Shown here piece after piece: positions 1 through 6,657 of a stretch of 20,855 nt of DNA. Each line of letters begins with the position of its first letter. The first letter of the stretch is position 1. This stretch comes from a virus, in IMG/VR virus record IMGVR_UViG_3300006925_000202, positions 1 through 20,855 of that record. The stretch is one strand, 5' to 3'. The notes under the pieces are model-generated. The model saw only the letters and a program-made list of their open reading frames with translations. It did no database searches and was not told the origin of the DNA. The translations under genes were made by a program, and so were the position numbers.

Positions 1-2
1 AT

Positions 3-776
3 ACAGATGCTGAAGCGGAGACAAAGGTCGAAGCAAAATCTGAAACTAAGGCCTCTACAGGTGTAGAAGTTAGAGATGGCAAGATGTATGTGGCGGGTGT
101 AAGAGTTTACACCAGAGATGACACAAACAGAATCGCGGCAAATGCCAAGAAGGACGCTGAAAGCAGAATTCTTAGTGATTTAGAAGTTGAAAGTTTTGAC
201 AAAGTCAAATCAGTTGTTTCACAATTGCGTGATGCACCAGAAGGCGAAAGTCTAAATGTTCAAAGTCTAAAAGATGCTGTTAAGAAACGTGAGCAAACAG
301 TGGAAGAGTTACGTGCAGAATTACAATCGGTTAAAACTGATTATGCACTTAAAAGCCACATAGGTTCATTGAAAGATTCAATGCCAACTGCATGGAACAG
401 TGATCAAAAGTCAGCAGTAGTTGATTTAATGAAAGCAAGGAACATGCTACACTTGGAAGGAGATGTTTTTGCCATTAAGAGTGGTGAAGATTATCTCACA
501 GTAGATGGAGAAACTCCAGACTATGCCTCAGCAGTTAAAGTTGTTGGGCAAACATTGGGTTTACCATTTGCTAAAAAAGGCAATAGTGTAATCGATGTAG
601 ATAAAACACCAGCAGGTGAAAGTAGTAATAAAGCACTTGACATGACAAAAGTCAACAGTGATAGTGCATACAGAGCCGCTTATGTTAGTATACGTCAACA
701 GAACGCCACTTTACCACGTGATCAAATCACAAATAAAATGGTGCTCGACCAAATAAAACGAACAGGTAGAGGATAG
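3..776 (+). CDS. Probable capsid scaffold protein, 5' end cut by window edge
   Basis: The reading frame is open from the first complete codon (position 3) with no stop upstream, so the gene starts outside the window; the first ATG inside it (84) is probably internal. The visible 257 residues are charged. A helical, heptad-like stretch around 290-360 (rich in E, K, R, L) looks like a coiled coil. The remainder has alternating acidic and polar segments, and a basic C-terminus ends in RTGRG. There are no catalytic motifs. A charged, helical protein with a basic tail directly upstream of the major capsid gene is the usual picture of a scaffold that binds capsid subunits through its C-terminus and is lost on maturation. 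The call rests mainly on position and composition; the missing N-terminus could carry a prohead protease domain, so a protease-scaffold fusion is possible. Confidence 0.6.
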   Translation, partial: TDAEAETKVEAKSETKASTGVEVRDGKMYVAGVRVYTRDDTNRIAANAKKDAESRILSDLEVESFDKVKSVVSQLRDAPEGESLNVQSLKDAVKKREQTVEELRAELQSVKTDYALKSHIGSLKDSMPTAWNSDQKSAVVDLMKARNMLHLEGDVFAIKSGEDYLTVDGETPDYASAVKVVGQTLGLPFAKKGNSVIDVDKTPAGESSNKALDMTKVNSDSAYRAAYVSIRQQNATLPRDQITNKMVLDQIKRTGRG

Positions 777-819
777 GTTTCCAATACCAAATTAAATAAA
801 TTATATAGGAGATACCATC

Positions 820-1797
820 ATGGCATCAACAACAAGCGTAACAGCACTATATGAAGACATCGTTGCAGACTTAATTCCGTTTTATGACAATTTTGTCCTA
901 TTACCGAATCAGCAATTAATCGTCAACTCATATAACATAGAAGGCGGAACTGGAAATTCAATGAAAATTCCAACTGTCAATTCATGGACAACAGGTTCAG
1001 TAGTAAACCCAGGTGCGGCAATCGTCGATATCGGCGGAACCGACCAATCAACACCAGTAAATGACTTCGATCCAGATCCAGTTTCTTTAGGCGTAAGCAA
1101 AAGAGCTTCTGGAACACTCGTAAACATGGAAGACTTTGAAGACGGCGGAATCGACACAGTTCGTAACGCAGTAGTAACAAGACTTGCAAGAGCAATTGCT
1201 CAAAGCACAGACAAAGCAGGTTTCAACGTATTAGGCGCTGGATCAGAAACTGTAATGACTGACCTTTCAGACGTAACAACAATTGGAATGGACGGTTTAG
1301 CATCAGGCGACAACAAAGGCGATTGCGAATTAGCATACGTTATGTCACCAGAAGCACTTGCATACGCAGTTAAGCGTTCACCAGAAGTTAAATTCTTCGA
1401 AAACGTAAACCACGACAGAGCTGAATATACTTCAACTGTGAGAAACGGTTTTGCAAGAATCAGACCTGAGTTCATCAGAGGTATTGCTACTAAAGAAGGA
1501 ATTGGCGGCGCTACAGACGGAGCATCACTTGACTTCTTCGCTACTTCAGTTGCTAACTTAAGAGCAGTAAACGCACCAACAGATGGCGCAGGTTTCTATG
1601 CCGCAGTTATTACACCAGCACAAGAATTAGCACTTGCTAAACAACTTAATGGTGCAGGTGCAGTTAGCAGTGGTTCAATTGGTTCAGTTGCACAAGACAT
1701 GGCTAATGACGCATTACTAAGAAGTTTGATCACTCAAGCACTTGGTTGTTCATTCATCCGTTCTAACAACTTACCATCTGGCTTAGCATCAGCGTAA
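820..1797 (+). CDS. Major capsid protein
   Basis: This 325-residue protein would form the icosahedral shell. It is preceded by a good ribosome binding site (TAGGAG, about 8 nt before the ATG) in a 43-nt AT-rich gap (777-819). It lies just after the scaffold candidate and before connector and tail genes, the standard capsid position, and its length suits an HK97-fold coat protein. Visible segments are an N-terminal helical arm, a region rich in short beta-type stretches (KIPTVNSW, GTLVNMEDFED), a helix NAVVTRLARAIAQSTDKAGF typical of the coat-protein spine/P-domain area, and a beta-rich C-terminal half with AYVMSPEALAYAVKRSPEVKFF. Codons often end in C (GAC, AAC, TTC, TAC), unlike the T-ending preference of neighbouring genes, which fits a very highly expressed gene. 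The family is inferred from pattern and position; no search was run. Confidence 0.82.
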   Translation: MASTTSVTALYEDIVADLIPFYDNFVLLPNQQLIVNSYNIEGGTGNSMKIPTVNSWTTGSVVNPGAAIVDIGGTDQSTPVNDFDPDPVSLGVSKRASGTLVNMEDFEDGGIDTVRNAVVTRLARAIAQSTDKAGFNVLGAGSETVMTDLSDVTTIGMDGLASGDNKGDCELAYVMSPEALAYAVKRSPEVKFFENVNHDRAEYTSTVRNGFARIRPEFIRGIATKEGIGGATDGASLDFFATSVANLRAVNAPTDGAGFYAAVITPAQELALAKQLNGAGAVSSGSIGSVAQDMANDALLRSLITQALGCSFIRSNNLPSGLASA

Positions 1798-1818
1798 TTT
1801 AACAATAGGAGATTTGAT

Positions 1819-2379
1819 ATGGCATTTATAGTAGCAGGCGGTAGTGTAGTAAGTTATGCTGAAGCACTTGACGTAAGAGATAAAGATCAAAGGGTTTTTG
1901 AAGCCAATGAGATCAACTTCACTGACGTGCCTGACGCACCTGCAAATCTCGACGAATACATTGAGGATCTCGCTACCAAGGCAACTGATCGTATCAACAC
2001 AAAGATACGTTTAAGCCGACAGTGGCGAGAATACTTAGGTAAGACTGGCAGTGGTTCAACATCACTAAATGACTTGCCTGATTTCAATCCAAATTATATT
2101 GTGACCCACAAGGCAATGTTCACAGACATGTGTGCATATTATGTGCTCAAAGAGTTTTTATTGCCTAAGGTTGCAGACTTTGGAGACCCAGAATCACCAG
2201 ACGTTCAGAAAATACAGTATTATGAAAATAAGTTTAACGACTATTTTACTGAACTGATGAGTGATTTCATTTACTATGATGCAGACGGTGATGGCACCGT
2301 GCAAGATGGTGAAAAACAGGTCACATTCAATATCCTCAGACGTGGACGTGGACGCAGGAACGTGGTGAGGGTTAGATAA
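1819..2379 (+). CDS. Head-tail connector (gp6-like) with EF-hand loop
   Basis: This 186-residue protein, mostly helical by eye, probably forms the adaptor ring between portal and tail. Support is the position right after the capsid gene and the N-terminal pattern (NEINFTDV, then DEYIEDLATKATDRINTKIR, then SRQWREYL), which is like HK97 gp6-type connectors. Near the C-terminus, residues 154-165 (nt 2278-2313) read DADGDGTVQDGE. This is a complete EF-hand calcium loop, with Asp at positions 1, 3 and 5, Gly at 6, Val at 8 and Glu at 12. The protein ends in a very basic tail (RRGRGRRNVVRVR) suited to contact DNA or an acidic partner. The ribosome binding site is AGGAG, 7-8 nt before the ATG. The stop shares its A with the next start (TAATG). 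The exact connector class is inferred. Confidence 0.6.
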   Translation: MAFIVAGGSVVSYAEALDVRDKDQRVFEANEINFTDVPDAPANLDEYIEDLATKATDRINTKIRLSRQWREYLGKTGSGSTSLNDLPDFNPNYIVTHKAMFTDMCAYYVLKEFLLPKVADFGDPESPDVQKIQYYENKFNDYFTELMSDFIYYDADGDGTVQDGEKQVTFNILRRGRGRRNVVRVR

Positions 2380-2774
2380 TGAGTATCAGAGATACGTTAT
2401 TAGCCAACGTTACAACAAGTTTAAGCGGTAGTAGTGTTAGTGTAAGCAGTGAGTTGCCATGGAATAGTGGACAACGACCATTGTATGAAAAAAACATGAA
2501 ACACTTTTATCTCAGTGAAGCATCACTGGATATAACGCAAAACCAAATAACGTTGGATAGAAATGACGTATTTCAAACTGAAACTCAATTGACAGCCTTT
2601 GTCTCAGTAGACGCCAAAAATCAACCAACAGATATTAGCACTGTGATTTCTGCAGTGCTAAATTCGAAGAACTCTGTTTCGGACCAGTATATCATGGAAT
2701 GTAACGGAACAACAGAAATAGTTGAAGATCGAATCACTTATCAATTTGATTACCGATTTGTTAAAATTAATTAA
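2379..2774 (+). CDS. Tail terminator / tail completion protein
   Basis: This 131-residue protein starts in a TAATG overlap with the connector gene and is followed after 12 nt by the tail tube gene. Its pattern is a short N-terminal helix (IRDTLLANVTTSL), an edge-strand region LSEASLDITQ, a strand 'TETQLTAFVSVDAKN' followed by a helix 'ISTVISAVLNSKN', and a final strand 'ITYQFDYRFVKI'. Alternating beta strands and helices ending in an aromatic strand are typical of lambda gpU-type terminators, which cap the tail tube and join it to the head. Size and position between connector and tube support the role. Similarity is judged by eye only; a neck/stopper protein is the main alternative. Confidence 0.55.
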   Translation: MSIRDTLLANVTTSLSGSSVSVSSELPWNSGQRPLYEKNMKHFYLSEASLDITQNQITLDRNDVFQTETQLTAFVSVDAKNQPTDISTVISAVLNSKNSVSDQYIMECNGTTEIVEDRITYQFDYRFVKIN

Positions 2775-2786
2775 TAGGAGAAACCC

Positions 2787-3269
2787 ATGGGTTATATAGC
2801 AGTAAACGAAGAAGCAGAATTTGTTAAATTGCAAATAGTCGCAAATGGTAATGCCTACGCAAACGCTAATGTGGCGATGGCTGTCACAACCGACGTTATG
2901 GTGGTGCCTGCAATGCAGGAAATAACACTAAACATGACGCCAGGCACATTCCGTTGGAAACAACTGGATGAGTTAAGCGAACAAGTAGTAACTACCTCAA
3001 GCACAAACAGTCTTGAAGCAACGATTGTCTTAGATGACGAATCATTCTTCACAGGCAAAGGTGCAACGACTGGCATATTCAATGTCACAAATAACAAAAC
3101 TGAAGCATACTTTAGAATGTATTGGCAAGGCGACAGCACTGGCGATAGATATGTTGAAGGAACAGGATACTTAACAGGTGTAGCACCTACAGTATCACCA
3201 GACTCACCAGTTTGGACATCACCTTTAACAATTGAAATCTCAGGTGACTTAGTTCCTGGCGTAGTATAA
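2787..3269 (+). CDS. Major tail tube protein
   Basis: This 160-residue, beta-rich protein should polymerise into the hexameric tube of the tail. It has a strong ribosome binding site (TAGGAG, 7 nt before ATG). Visible features are an N-terminal strand 'AEFVKLQIVANG', a central motif 'ITLNMTPGTFRWKQLDELS', 'SLEATIVLDDESFFTG', and a late strand pattern 'EAYFRMYWQGDSTGDRYVEG' followed by 'PLTIEISGDLVPGVV'. The final block, a polar loop leading into a short strand with 'GDL', is common at the end of lambda gpV-like tube proteins. It sits between the terminator protein and the chaperone genes, as expected, and a hairpin terminator follows immediately, which fits a product needed in more copies than the genes after it. 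Confidence 0.75.
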   Translation: MGYIAVNEEAEFVKLQIVANGNAYANANVAMAVTTDVMVVPAMQEITLNMTPGTFRWKQLDELSEQVVTTSSTNSLEATIVLDDESFFTGKGATTGIFNVTNNKTEAYFRMYWQGDSTGDRYVEGTGYLTGVAPTVSPDSPVWTSPLTIEISGDLVPGVV

Positions 3270-3293
3270 ACATAAAGTAATTGTTATTAGATT

Positions 3294-3325
3294 ATATAGG
3301 GAGATTTATTTCTCCCTGTATTTTT
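3294..3325 (+). terminator. Intrinsic terminator / attenuator after the tail tube gene
   Basis: An 11-bp stem (3294-3304 with 3311-3321, including one G-T wobble; core AGGGAGA / TCTCCCT) with a 6-nt loop TTTATT is followed by a T-rich stretch (3321-3325). It lies in the 69-nt gap between the tail tube gene and the next gene. As the downstream tail assembly genes have no clear promoter of their own, it probably acts as a partial terminator that lowers their transcription. Confidence 0.7.
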
Positions 3326-3338
3326 ACAAGGAGCAGAT

Positions 3339-3569
3339 ATGAAACATCATCCGAAACACAGACGCATTGTAGAACAATGCATCAAAGATGGAAAACAAGA
3401 AGTGATACTAAGTGGCCAATTACACAATGTCAACGACATAGCAGTGGAAATGGGCATAGAATCTCACAATGCAGATAAATATAGGAAAGAACATGCAGAT
3501 ATGGAAACAGAAGACCACAGCAGAGATATTGAAGACTCTGGAGATGGAATTAGCGAAAGCGAAGAATGA
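3339..3569 (+). CDS. Small protein, possible helix-turn-helix, acidic C-terminus
   Basis: This 76-residue product of unknown function is the first gene after the hairpin that follows the tail tube gene. The start is secured by a strong AAGGAG site 7 nt before the ATG. Residues 1-50 are basic and helical; 'NVNDIAVEMGIESHNADKY' resembles the two helices of a helix-turn-helix, although this is only a pattern impression. The last ~25 residues are extremely acidic (ending SGDGISESEE) and lie in the region where the next gene is read in another frame, so their composition may be constrained by that overlap. Its place just before the tail chaperones suggests a tail assembly or regulatory role. A frameshifted fusion with the next reading frame is possible. 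Confidence 0.55.
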   Translation: MKHHPKHRRIVEQCIKDGKQEVILSGQLHNVNDIAVEMGIESHNADKYRKEHADMETEDHSRDIEDSGDGISESEE

Positions 3570-3669
3570 ATTAAAGTGCCTCACACAAGATGCAGGCAAA
3601 GTAAGTAACAGAGTGAACTTTTTATTAACGGCAGTTCACGCACTACAAGATAAGGATTTGAAGATATGA
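3493..3669 (+). CDS. Small coiled-coil protein overlapping its upstream neighbour
   Basis: A 58-residue reading frame, +1 relative to the preceding gene, with ATG at 3493 and an AGGA element 6 nt upstream; an earlier in-frame ATG exists at 3469. Residues 'AEILKTLEMELAKAKNELKCL' carry heptad-spaced leucines, followed by 'VSNRVNFLLTAVHALQDKDLKI', so the product looks like a helical hairpin or coiled coil. It overlaps the previous gene by 77 nt. Its stop overlaps the chaperone start in an ATGA junction (3666-3669), which is good evidence that it is translated and coupled. The function is unknown. It could also be expressed as the C-terminal part of a fusion with the upstream frame, since that frame is open from 3460. 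Confidence 0.55.
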   Translation: MQIWKQKTTAEILKTLEMELAKAKNELKCLTQDAGKVSNRVNFLLTAVHALQDKDLKI

Positions 3670-3968
3670 AATTACAAGAATTAGCAGTTAAACCCGTTTT
3701 AATCACAGTCACAATCGATGACGAAGACATCATAGAACAATATGGAGAGCCACTCGAATTTTACGTGTGGGACAGACAACCATTGGAAAAATTTATGATG
3801 TTTGCAGGTAAAAAACTGGAAGCAGAAGATTTACCTATGATGCTGGACTTTTGTCGTGAGATGATTCTCGATGACAAAGGCAAGCCAGTGTTAACAAATG
3901 AAAAAGTTCTACCAACTCAGGTGATGACAAAGTGTGTCACTAAAGTTATGGAACAATTGGGAAAGTAA
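3666..3968 (+). CDS. Tail assembly chaperone, lambda gpG-like
   Basis: This 100-residue protein has the look of gpG-type chaperones: an N-terminal beta region ('PVLITVTIDDEDIIEQYGEP'), the segment 'LEFYVWDRQPLEKFMMFA' seen in this family, and a helical C-terminus with 'VMTKCVTKVMEQLGK'. In lambda, gpG coats the tape measure during tail tube polymerisation and is absent from the finished virion. It starts in an ATGA overlap with the previous gene. The last two sense codons (GGA AAG) lie in the slippery heptamer GGGAAAG, immediately before the TAA, so most ribosomes make this short form and a fraction continue into the -1 frame to make the long form. Confidence 0.78.
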   Translation: MKLQELAVKPVLITVTIDDEDIIEQYGEPLEFYVWDRQPLEKFMMFAGKKLEAEDLPMMLDFCREMILDDKGKPVLTNEKVLPTQVMTKCVTKVMEQLGK

Positions 3969-4228
3969 CAGGAAGTAGTTTCTCTCCCAACGATCCAGTG
4001 TTAAGCAGTGCTATAATGCTGGATCAAATGGCTAATCGATATGGTATGTTGCCCAGTCAAGTATTAGAGATAGCCACAACGCAAGATCTGTTTGTGTATG
4101 ATGCTTATATAACATATACCAATCATGAAGCAGAGAAACGTAATCGCAAAAATGGAGGCCCGCCAAAGGCCCAAAGTATTACTTCCGATAATTTACAAGA
4201 ACGTTTGGCTAAATTTAGAGAACAATAA
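3666..4228 (+). CDS. Tail assembly chaperone GT fusion made by -1 frameshift
   Basis: The expected join is 3666-3965 with 3965-4228, giving 187 residues: the 100 residues of the G-like protein plus an 87-residue T-like domain. The T part begins VTGSSFSPNDPV and contains 'MANRYGMLPSQVLEIATTQD' followed by 'LFVYDAYITYTNHEAEKRN', a pattern I recognise from the T domains of siphovirus tail chaperones. The T domain recruits tail tube subunits in lambda while the G part binds the tape measure. The T frame has no plausible independent start signal and stops one base before the ATG of the next gene. The ratio of short to long form normally matters for tail assembly; it cannot be read from the sequence. 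Confidence 0.8.
3959..3965 (+). promoter_or_regulatory. Programmed -1 ribosomal frameshift site GGGAAAG
   Basis: In the chaperone frame the heptamer reads G GGA AAG, directly before the TAA stop at 3966. It is the X XXY YYZ form and is the same heptamer that lambda uses in gene G/T. After a -1 slip, decoding resumes with GTA at 3965, and that frame is open to 4226. The downstream frame has no Shine-Dalgarno sequence near its only early start (GTG at 3998). Confidence 0.85.
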
Positions 4229-4513
4229 ATGAAAATGGATCGTAAACAATTTGACAAACTGATGACACAACTTGAAGATGTGCCACCAGCAGTGATGCGT
4301 GAAGCATTACCACGTATGCAAAAGTTTACACCAAGAGCATCAGGTAATGCTCGTAGTAAAACTCAGAAACGAGATGAAACAACCATAATAGCCGATTATG
4401 CTTATGCAGATAGATTGGACAATGGTTGGAGTAAACAAGCACCAAAAGGTTTTACAGATCCCACAATAGATTTCATAGAGCAACAAATCATGCGTGACAT
4501 TGGGAGGATGTAA
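4229..4513 (+). CDS. HK97 gp10-like tail component
   Basis: This 94-residue basic protein starts immediately after the chaperone stop (TAAATG), so it is probably translated by coupling. It contains 'FTPRASGNARSKTQ', a short strand 'TTIIADYAYADRLDNGWS', and 'KQAPKGFTDPTIDFIEQQ'. This order (P-x-x-S/T-G-N-A-R, then YA-x-x-L-x-x-G, then QAP-x-G, then P-T helix) resembles the HK97 gp10 family of neck or tail-completion proteins. In many siphophages that gene lies between connector and terminator; here it lies between the chaperones and the tape measure, which makes the exact role less certain. A second tail-completion factor is an alternative. Confidence 0.5.
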   Translation: MKMDRKQFDKLMTQLEDVPPAVMREALPRMQKFTPRASGNARSKTQKRDETTIIADYAYADRLDNGWSKQAPKGFTDPTIDFIEQQIMRDIGRM

Positions 4514-4515
4514 GT

Positions 4516-6657
4516 GTGGCTAAAAGTATAAAAATTGCATTAGAATTAGATACCAGTCAATTTGACAAAGGCATAAAAAGTGCCAAACGTGATTTAAGTG
4601 GTTTAAATTCTGAATTAGGCAATGGCAAAAGCAAAGGTGATGGTTATAAGGTCAGCATGATTGGAGTTGCTGGTGCCGTAGCCGCAGTAGGCACAGCCGC
4701 AATGGGACTGAAGAGTGCCCTGGATGCCGCTCAAAGTGTTGAGAACCTCAATGTAACATTGACCACATTGTATGGTGATGCAGGACTGGCCGCAGAGGCA
4801 ATGGCCACTGTTAAAGAACAAGCCGCAGGACTAACATTTGCACTCAGTGATATTCAAAGTGGTGTTCCTTCACTGGCATTGGTAGAAGAAAAGTTTGGTG
4901 GATTGGATAACGCAATTCAATTTACATCTGGTGTTGCAAGTGCATTTGGAATGACGTTCCAAGAAGCCGCAACCAACGTTCAGAGATCCATGACTGCTGG
5001 TATTGGTGCCGCAGACTTATTCAGAGACAAAGGTGTTAAAGCATTCCTCGGATTCCAAGAGGGTGTAAAATACACTGCTGATGAAACACAGGCCATGATG
5101 TTAGCATCATTTGAAAAAGTAACAGATGCAAACGAGGCTGCCGCTGACACACTAACAGGTCAGTTCTCTATGATGGAAGATGCCGCTTTCCAATTAAGTG
5201 AAGCAGTAGGCACAGCATTTGGTGCCACACTGAAAGCAGAATTATCAGAACTAAACACTGCATTCGCAGAAAACAAAGAACAAATTTTAGCAGTTGCAAG
5301 AACAATTGGTGAAACACTGGGTAGAGCATTAACACTGGCAGTGAACAATGCAGATATCTTGCTTGGTGTGATGAGTGGTATATTTGCCGCGGCCGCAGTA
5401 GGTCGTGTTGTTGCAGTTGTAACAGCAGTTATGAACTTCACAAAGGCAATGCAAGCCGCCGCAGTAGCAGGAACCATATTGCAAGGTGTTACTGGTGTAG
5501 GTTTACTCAAAGTAGGTGCTGGGTTAACAGCCGCGGCAGCCAGTATAGCAGTGATGAATGGCATGTTCGAAGAACAAGAAGAAGTTGTGAACGATGTTCT
5601 TATTGCAGATGACGACCTTGAATCCAGCAGAGCAGAAAATGATGCCGCAGAGAAGAAACGTGCAGAAGAACGTGATGCAAGACAACGTGCCGAAGAAGCA
5701 AGACTACAAGCAATAGCGGCCGCAGAAGTAGACAAAGCCGCTAAAGTAGAAGAAGCCGCACAAAAGAAAGCAGAAAAAGATGCAGAACGTGCCGCCAAGG
5801 AAGAAGAACGCAGAGCAGAGAAAGAACAACGTGCCGCGGAACGTCATCAGAAAGAATTGTTAAGAGCTCAAGAAGTAATGGAGCAGGCAAATAACAAATT
5901 TGAAGCAGATTTACGTGATATAAACAGCACAACAGAAAAAATAGGCTTAACAGAAACACAAATTCAGCAATTAGATGCCGTGAATGCATTAAACGCCGAA
6001 AGAGAAGTCAAATTAGCAGAGATTGCCAAGTATAATATATCAGATGCAGAAAAGAACCAGTTACAAGAAGAATTAAACGCACTGTATGACGCTCAAATAC
6101 CCAAGATCAGAGACGCAATAGAGGCTGTAGACACGCAACAACGTAAATTCAGCACAGGTTGGACCAAAGCATGGACACAATACAAAGATGATGCTGAAAA
6201 CAATGCCAAAACAGCAGAGCAAATGTTCACCGCTGTTACTGGCACAATGGAAAGTGCATTTGTAGACTTTGTTGCCACAGGTAAAGGCAGTTTTAAAGAT
6301 CTTGTTGATGACATGATTAACCAATTGAAACGTATCATTGCTAAAAAGATATTTGTTACCATACTTGAGTTTCTTGTGCCAGGATTGGGCAATATATTTT
6401 CTTTTCTTGATTCAGGTGGAACTATTGGCCCCGGCAAATTAGGTATTGTGGGTGAGAAAGGTCCAGAGATTGTGAGAGGACCAGCACAAATCATCGGCAG
6501 ACAACAAAGTGCAAGTATGTTAGGTGGTGGTGCAGGTGGCCAAGTCACATACAACATCAATGCAGTTGATGCCAGTTCATTCAAAACACTGGTTGCACAA
6601 GATCCTGAGTTCATATACAACGTTACTGTAGCAGGCAGTAGGAGAATACCACGATGA
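4516..6657 (+). CDS. Tape measure protein
   Basis: This 713-residue protein sets tail length. The start is GTG at 4516 with GGGAGG 8 nt upstream. In order it shows: N-terminal 'IKIALELDTSQFDKGIKSAK' (residues 5-24), typical of tape measures; a hydrophobic segment at about 47-63; a helical body; a long hydrophobic, alanine-rich region at about 280-350 that may act in membrane passage of DNA; a highly charged A/E/K/R coiled coil at about 370-460; and a C-terminal lambda-type block (about 568-665) with 'FVDFVATGKGSFKDLVDDM' and 'GIVGEKGPEIVRGPAQIIG'. The length is modest, implying a tail of about 100 nm if the usual ~0.15 nm per residue holds. It follows the chaperones and overlaps the next gene by ATGA (6654-6657). 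Confidence 0.93.
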   Translation: MAKSIKIALELDTSQFDKGIKSAKRDLSGLNSELGNGKSKGDGYKVSMIGVAGAVAAVGTAAMGLKSALDAAQSVENLNVTLTTLYGDAGLAAEAMATVKEQAAGLTFALSDIQSGVPSLALVEEKFGGLDNAIQFTSGVASAFGMTFQEAATNVQRSMTAGIGAADLFRDKGVKAFLGFQEGVKYTADETQAMMLASFEKVTDANEAAADTLTGQFSMMEDAAFQLSEAVGTAFGATLKAELSELNTAFAENKEQILAVARTIGETLGRALTLAVNNADILLGVMSGIFAAAAVGRVVAVVTAVMNFTKAMQAAAVAGTILQGVTGVGLLKVGAGLTAAAASIAVMNGMFEEQEEVVNDVLIADDDLESSRAENDAAEKKRAEERDARQRAEEARLQAIAAAEVDKAAKVEEAAQKKAEKDAERAAKEEERRAEKEQRAAERHQKELLRAQEVMEQANNKFEADLRDINSTTEKIGLTETQIQQLDAVNALNAEREVKLAEIAKYNISDAEKNQLQEELNALYDAQIPKIRDAIEAVDTQQRKFSTGWTKAWTQYKDDAENNAKTAEQMFTAVTGTMESAFVDFVATGKGSFKDLVDDMINQLKRIIAKKIFVTILEFLVPGLGNIFSFLDSGGTIGPGKLGIVGEKGPEIVRGPAQIIGRQQSASMLGGGAGGQVTYNINAVDASSFKTLVAQDPEFIYNVTVAGSRRIPR

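Noticed and set aside
3281-3478. Forward frame of 65 residues covering the hairpin
   Set aside because: It crosses the terminator, has no ribosome binding site, and overlaps a better-supported gene with a strong site at 3339.
3998-4228. T-like frame as an independent gene from GTG at 3998
   Set aside because: No Shine-Dalgarno close to the GTG; the frame continues upstream to the slip site, so fusion by frameshift explains it better.
5389-5400. GC-rich palindrome GCGGCCGC in the tape measure
   Set aside because: It falls in an alanine-rich codon run (GCC/GCG/GCA), so it follows from the protein sequence and carries no other signal.
5160-5798. Long antisense frame (212 residues) opposite the tape measure
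   Set aside because: The product is a Ser/Ala-rich mirror of the Ala/Glu-rich coiled-coil region, with no ribosome binding site, and lies fully within a certain gene.
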